Of a DNA stretch of 64,000 nucleotides, positions 62,468-64,000 are shown one piece after another. The notes under the pieces were generated by a model. The model saw only the letters and a program-made list of their open reading frames with translations, made no database searches and was not told the origin of the DNA. The stretch is from Henriciella marina (lineage in GTDB: Bacteria; Pseudomonadota; Alphaproteobacteria; Caulobacterales; Hyphomonadaceae), in NCBI RefSeq assembly GCF_027213945.1, contig NZ_JAPWGW010000003.1:434001-498000 (forward strand), written 5' to 3'. Every line of letters starts with the position of its first letter. Position 1 is the stretch's first letter. Made by a program: the position numbers and the translations under genes.

Positions 62468-63376
62468 TCAGGCGTTGAAGTTCAGCTTGAGCCCTGCCTC
62501 TGGCCAGCGGCACTTGATGAGCTGCCCGGTGCCTGAGAGCGTGATGTAGGCATCCTTCATGTCTTCGCCGCCAAAGGCGATATTGGTGACGAACGGGTCC
62601 GGAAATGCGATGTGGGCGTGATTGCCGTCGGGCTCTACCGTTGTGATGCCGCCCTGAAGGATGGTCGCGACGCAGACATTACCCGCCGCTGAAATGGCAA
62701 GGCTGTCGAAGTAGCGAAGGTCTGGCATACCGGCGACGACACGCCCTTTCGAGAAAGGTGAAGCCTGCTTCGCCGCGCCGGGGCTTTCCAGGTCATAGGC
62801 CCAGACGCGCGCTGTCATCGTATCGGCAAAGTAGACCGTCTTCTCGTCAGGCGAAAGGCCGATACCGTTCGGCGAAATGTGATTGTAGTCGAGTTCCTGA
62901 ACCTTGTCGGACCCGGCGGCCAGGAAATAGACGCCGCCCGTATCGCGATGGGTCGGATAGGATTTTCCGAGATCGGTGAAATAGAGATTTCCAGCCTTGT
63001 CGAAGACAAGATCGTTTGGCCCCTTTAACGGGCGCCCGCCGCACTCGGTGGCAACGACCTCAACCTTTCCAGTCTGCAAATCAATACGCTCAATCCGGCC
63101 ACCCGAATAATCTGGCGGGCAATGGCCCGGGATCAGCAGGCCGTCGCGTTCGTGGTAGGTGAAGCCGCCATTATTGGTGCACCACAGCTTGCCATCAGGG
63201 CCGACGGCCAGACCGTTCGGTCCGCCGCCCGGCTCTGCCACGGTCTCGCGCTTTCCATCCGGCCAACAACGCGTGATCAGCTTGCTCTCAATCTCGACGA
63301 CAATAACCGAGCCGTCCGACATAACGACCGGGCCTTCCGGGAACCGGAGACCCTCTGTGATCACTTCATAGTCCAT
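62468..63376 (-). CDS. SMP-30/gluconolactonase/LRE family protein
   Basis: The start at 63376 is set by GGGAG seven bases upstream (MDYEVITEGLRFPEGPVV). The 302-residue six-bladed beta-propeller has the metal-binding Glu in FPEGP, NGLAVGPDG, GPNDLVFDKAGNLYFTD (Asn and Asp ligands) and SPNGIGLSPDEKTVYFADT. Members hydrolyse sugar lactones. This is of interest because the zwf-edd operon in the same window has no pgl, but classical SMP-30 proteins use free aldonolactones and the link is only a suggestion. Convergent with DUF3088. Confidence 0.87.
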   Translation of the reverse strand: MDYEVITEGLRFPEGPVVMSDGSVIVVEIESKLITRCWPDGKRETVAEPGGGPNGLAVGPDGKLWCTNNGGFTYHERDGLLIPGHCPPDYSGGRIERIDLQTGKVEVVATECGGRPLKGPNDLVFDKAGNLYFTDLGKSYPTHRDTGGVYFLAAGSDKVQELDYNHISPNGIGLSPDEKTVYFADTMTARVWAYDLESPGAAKQASPFSKGRVVAGMPDLRYFDSLAISAAGNVCVATILQGGITTVEPDGNHAHIAFPDPFVTNIAFGGEDMKDAYITLSGTGQLIKCRWPEAGLKLNFNA

Positions 63377-63473
63377 GATGTTTCTCCCGCATTTTATCTT
63401 TGCGGAAGACAGTGTCGCGCAGCGCAAGGCGCATCAAGCCGCCTCGTCGCGGAAGTTCTGAATTTTGAAAGCG

Positions 63474-64000
63474 TTATTCGCCCGGCCGGATCACTTCGTC
63501 CGCGACACGCTCATAGACGCGGTGGGTGAAGGCATATTCGTTCCGGTCGTCAGCCGGATAGGTCGTTCCGCTTACCTCTTTGAACGTGTCGAGCCCCTCG
63601 ACCGAAAAGAAGACATCGCCATCAACGTCAGCGTCAACATCAGTGATGTAGAGGCGGTCGGCCAGCGGCATCGCGCGCTCGAACAGGCTTTGGCCACCAA
63701 TCACGAAGATCTCGTCCATATCGGCCTTTTGCGCCATGGCTCGCGCAGCTGCGATCGCAGCGTTCATGTTTGAATAGACTCGAGCTCCGCATGCGGCATA
63801 GCTCCAGTGCCGGGTCAGCACGATGTTCTGGCGGCCAGGCAACGGCTTGCGCGGCAAGCTTTCCCACGTCTTGCGACCCATGATGATAGGCTTGCCAAGC
63901 GTAATCTGCTTGAAGAGCTGAAGATCATCTGGAAGCGACCAGGGGAGCGTCCCATCCTTGCCGATGGCACCATTGCGGTCGCGCGCAACGATAAGGGCAA
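63474..64000 (-). CDS. folA: Dihydrofolate reductase, 5' end outside window
   Basis: The reading frame continues to the right edge of the window (about 174 residues visible, lacking only the first few). It shows ALIVARDRNGAIGKDGTLPW (substrate loop), the helix DDLQLFKQ, PIIMGRKTWESLPRKPLPGR (NADPH site) and VIGGQSLFERAMPLADRLYITDV. It reduces dihydrofolate to tetrahydrofolate. A thyA partner would lie further right, if present. Confidence 0.95.
   Translation of the reverse strand, partial: ALIVARDRNGAIGKDGTLPWSLPDDLQLFKQITLGKPIIMGRKTWESLPRKPLPGRQNIVLTRHWSYAACGARVYSNMNAAIAAARAMAQKADMDEIFVIGGQSLFERAMPLADRLYITDVDADVDGDVFFSVEGLDTFKEVSGTTYPADDRNEYAFTHRVYERVADEVIRPGE

Overview
The window is chromosomal DNA from a GC-rich alphaproteobacterium (roughly 60% GC by eye outside the first 1.8 kb). 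The gene set and order (ribF, ileS, lspA and a DUF3035 lipoprotein; mreBCD-mrdA-rodA; zwf-edd-glk-eda; hflK-hflC-DUF2065-degP; an endonuclease-type MutL; small acidic 'FPASDPP' proteins) fit the Caulobacterales/Maricaulales, most likely a Hyphomonadaceae relative. This placement is inference from gene content and family resemblance. No rRNA, tRNA or CRISPR array was recognised, and no prophage. The only recognisable mobile element is the last 42 codons of an IS1595/ISXO2-type transposase at the left edge.

Layout. 1-1.8 kb: accessory, AT-richer segment with the transposase end, a DUF3800 gene and three very small genes. 1.8-9.3 kb: a lipoprotein amidohydrolase coupled to a YaiI-family gene, a methyltransferase behind an FMN hydroxy-acid dehydrogenase, a small acidic protein, then mutL with a HAD phosphatase. 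9.3-19.3 kb: a long minus-strand block with two M16 peptidases, DUF3035 lipoprotein, lspA, ileS, a YbjN-like secreted protein, ribF, a MaoC hydratase and a HAD-IIA phosphatase. 19.3-26 kb: a membrane-anchored degenerate EAL protein, a candidate structured small RNA, an unknown lipoprotein, a fumarylacetoacetate-hydrolase-family enzyme, a stand-alone DUF262/DUF1524 (GmrSD-type) gene, another lipoprotein and proline iminopeptidase. 26-33.4 kb: a sodium:neurotransmitter-symporter-family transporter and the rod-shape operon mreB-mreC-mreD-mrdA-rodA. 33.4-39.1 kb: leuA with a leucine-rich leader peptide, a VTT membrane protein, a GNAT, an exported methyltransferase-like lipoprotein, a disulfide-type Sel1 protein and a diguanylate cyclase. 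39.1-46.6 kb: an LLM oxidoreductase, an EamA transporter, the Entner-Doudoroff operon zwf-edd-glk-eda and a DUF3617 protein. 46.8-54.6 kb: an MBL-rhodanese fusion, ilvB-ilvN-ilvC with its own leader peptide and attenuator, miaA, serB and pheA. 54.8-64 kb: a membrane cytochrome c, an NlpC/P60 peptidase, a MarR regulator, degP-DUF2065-hflC-hflK, mrp, DUF3088, an SMP-30/gluconolactonase-type gene and the 3' part of folA.

How the genes work together. The main themes are envelope growth and maintenance (mre operon, lspA, HflKC/DegP, M16 and NlpC/P60 hydrolases, several lipoproteins), central carbon flux through the Entner-Doudoroff pathway, and amino-acid biosynthesis (leuA, ilvBNC, serB, pheA). 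Two biosynthetic units carry short upstream ORFs rich in the codons of their end products. This is a strong sign of ribosome-mediated attenuation; the ilvB copy also has a clear U-tailed terminator.

The most interesting non-coding signals are the ilvB and leuA leaders, a three-hairpin candidate sRNA at about 20.7-20.83 kb, and a cluster of palindromes upstream of mreB.
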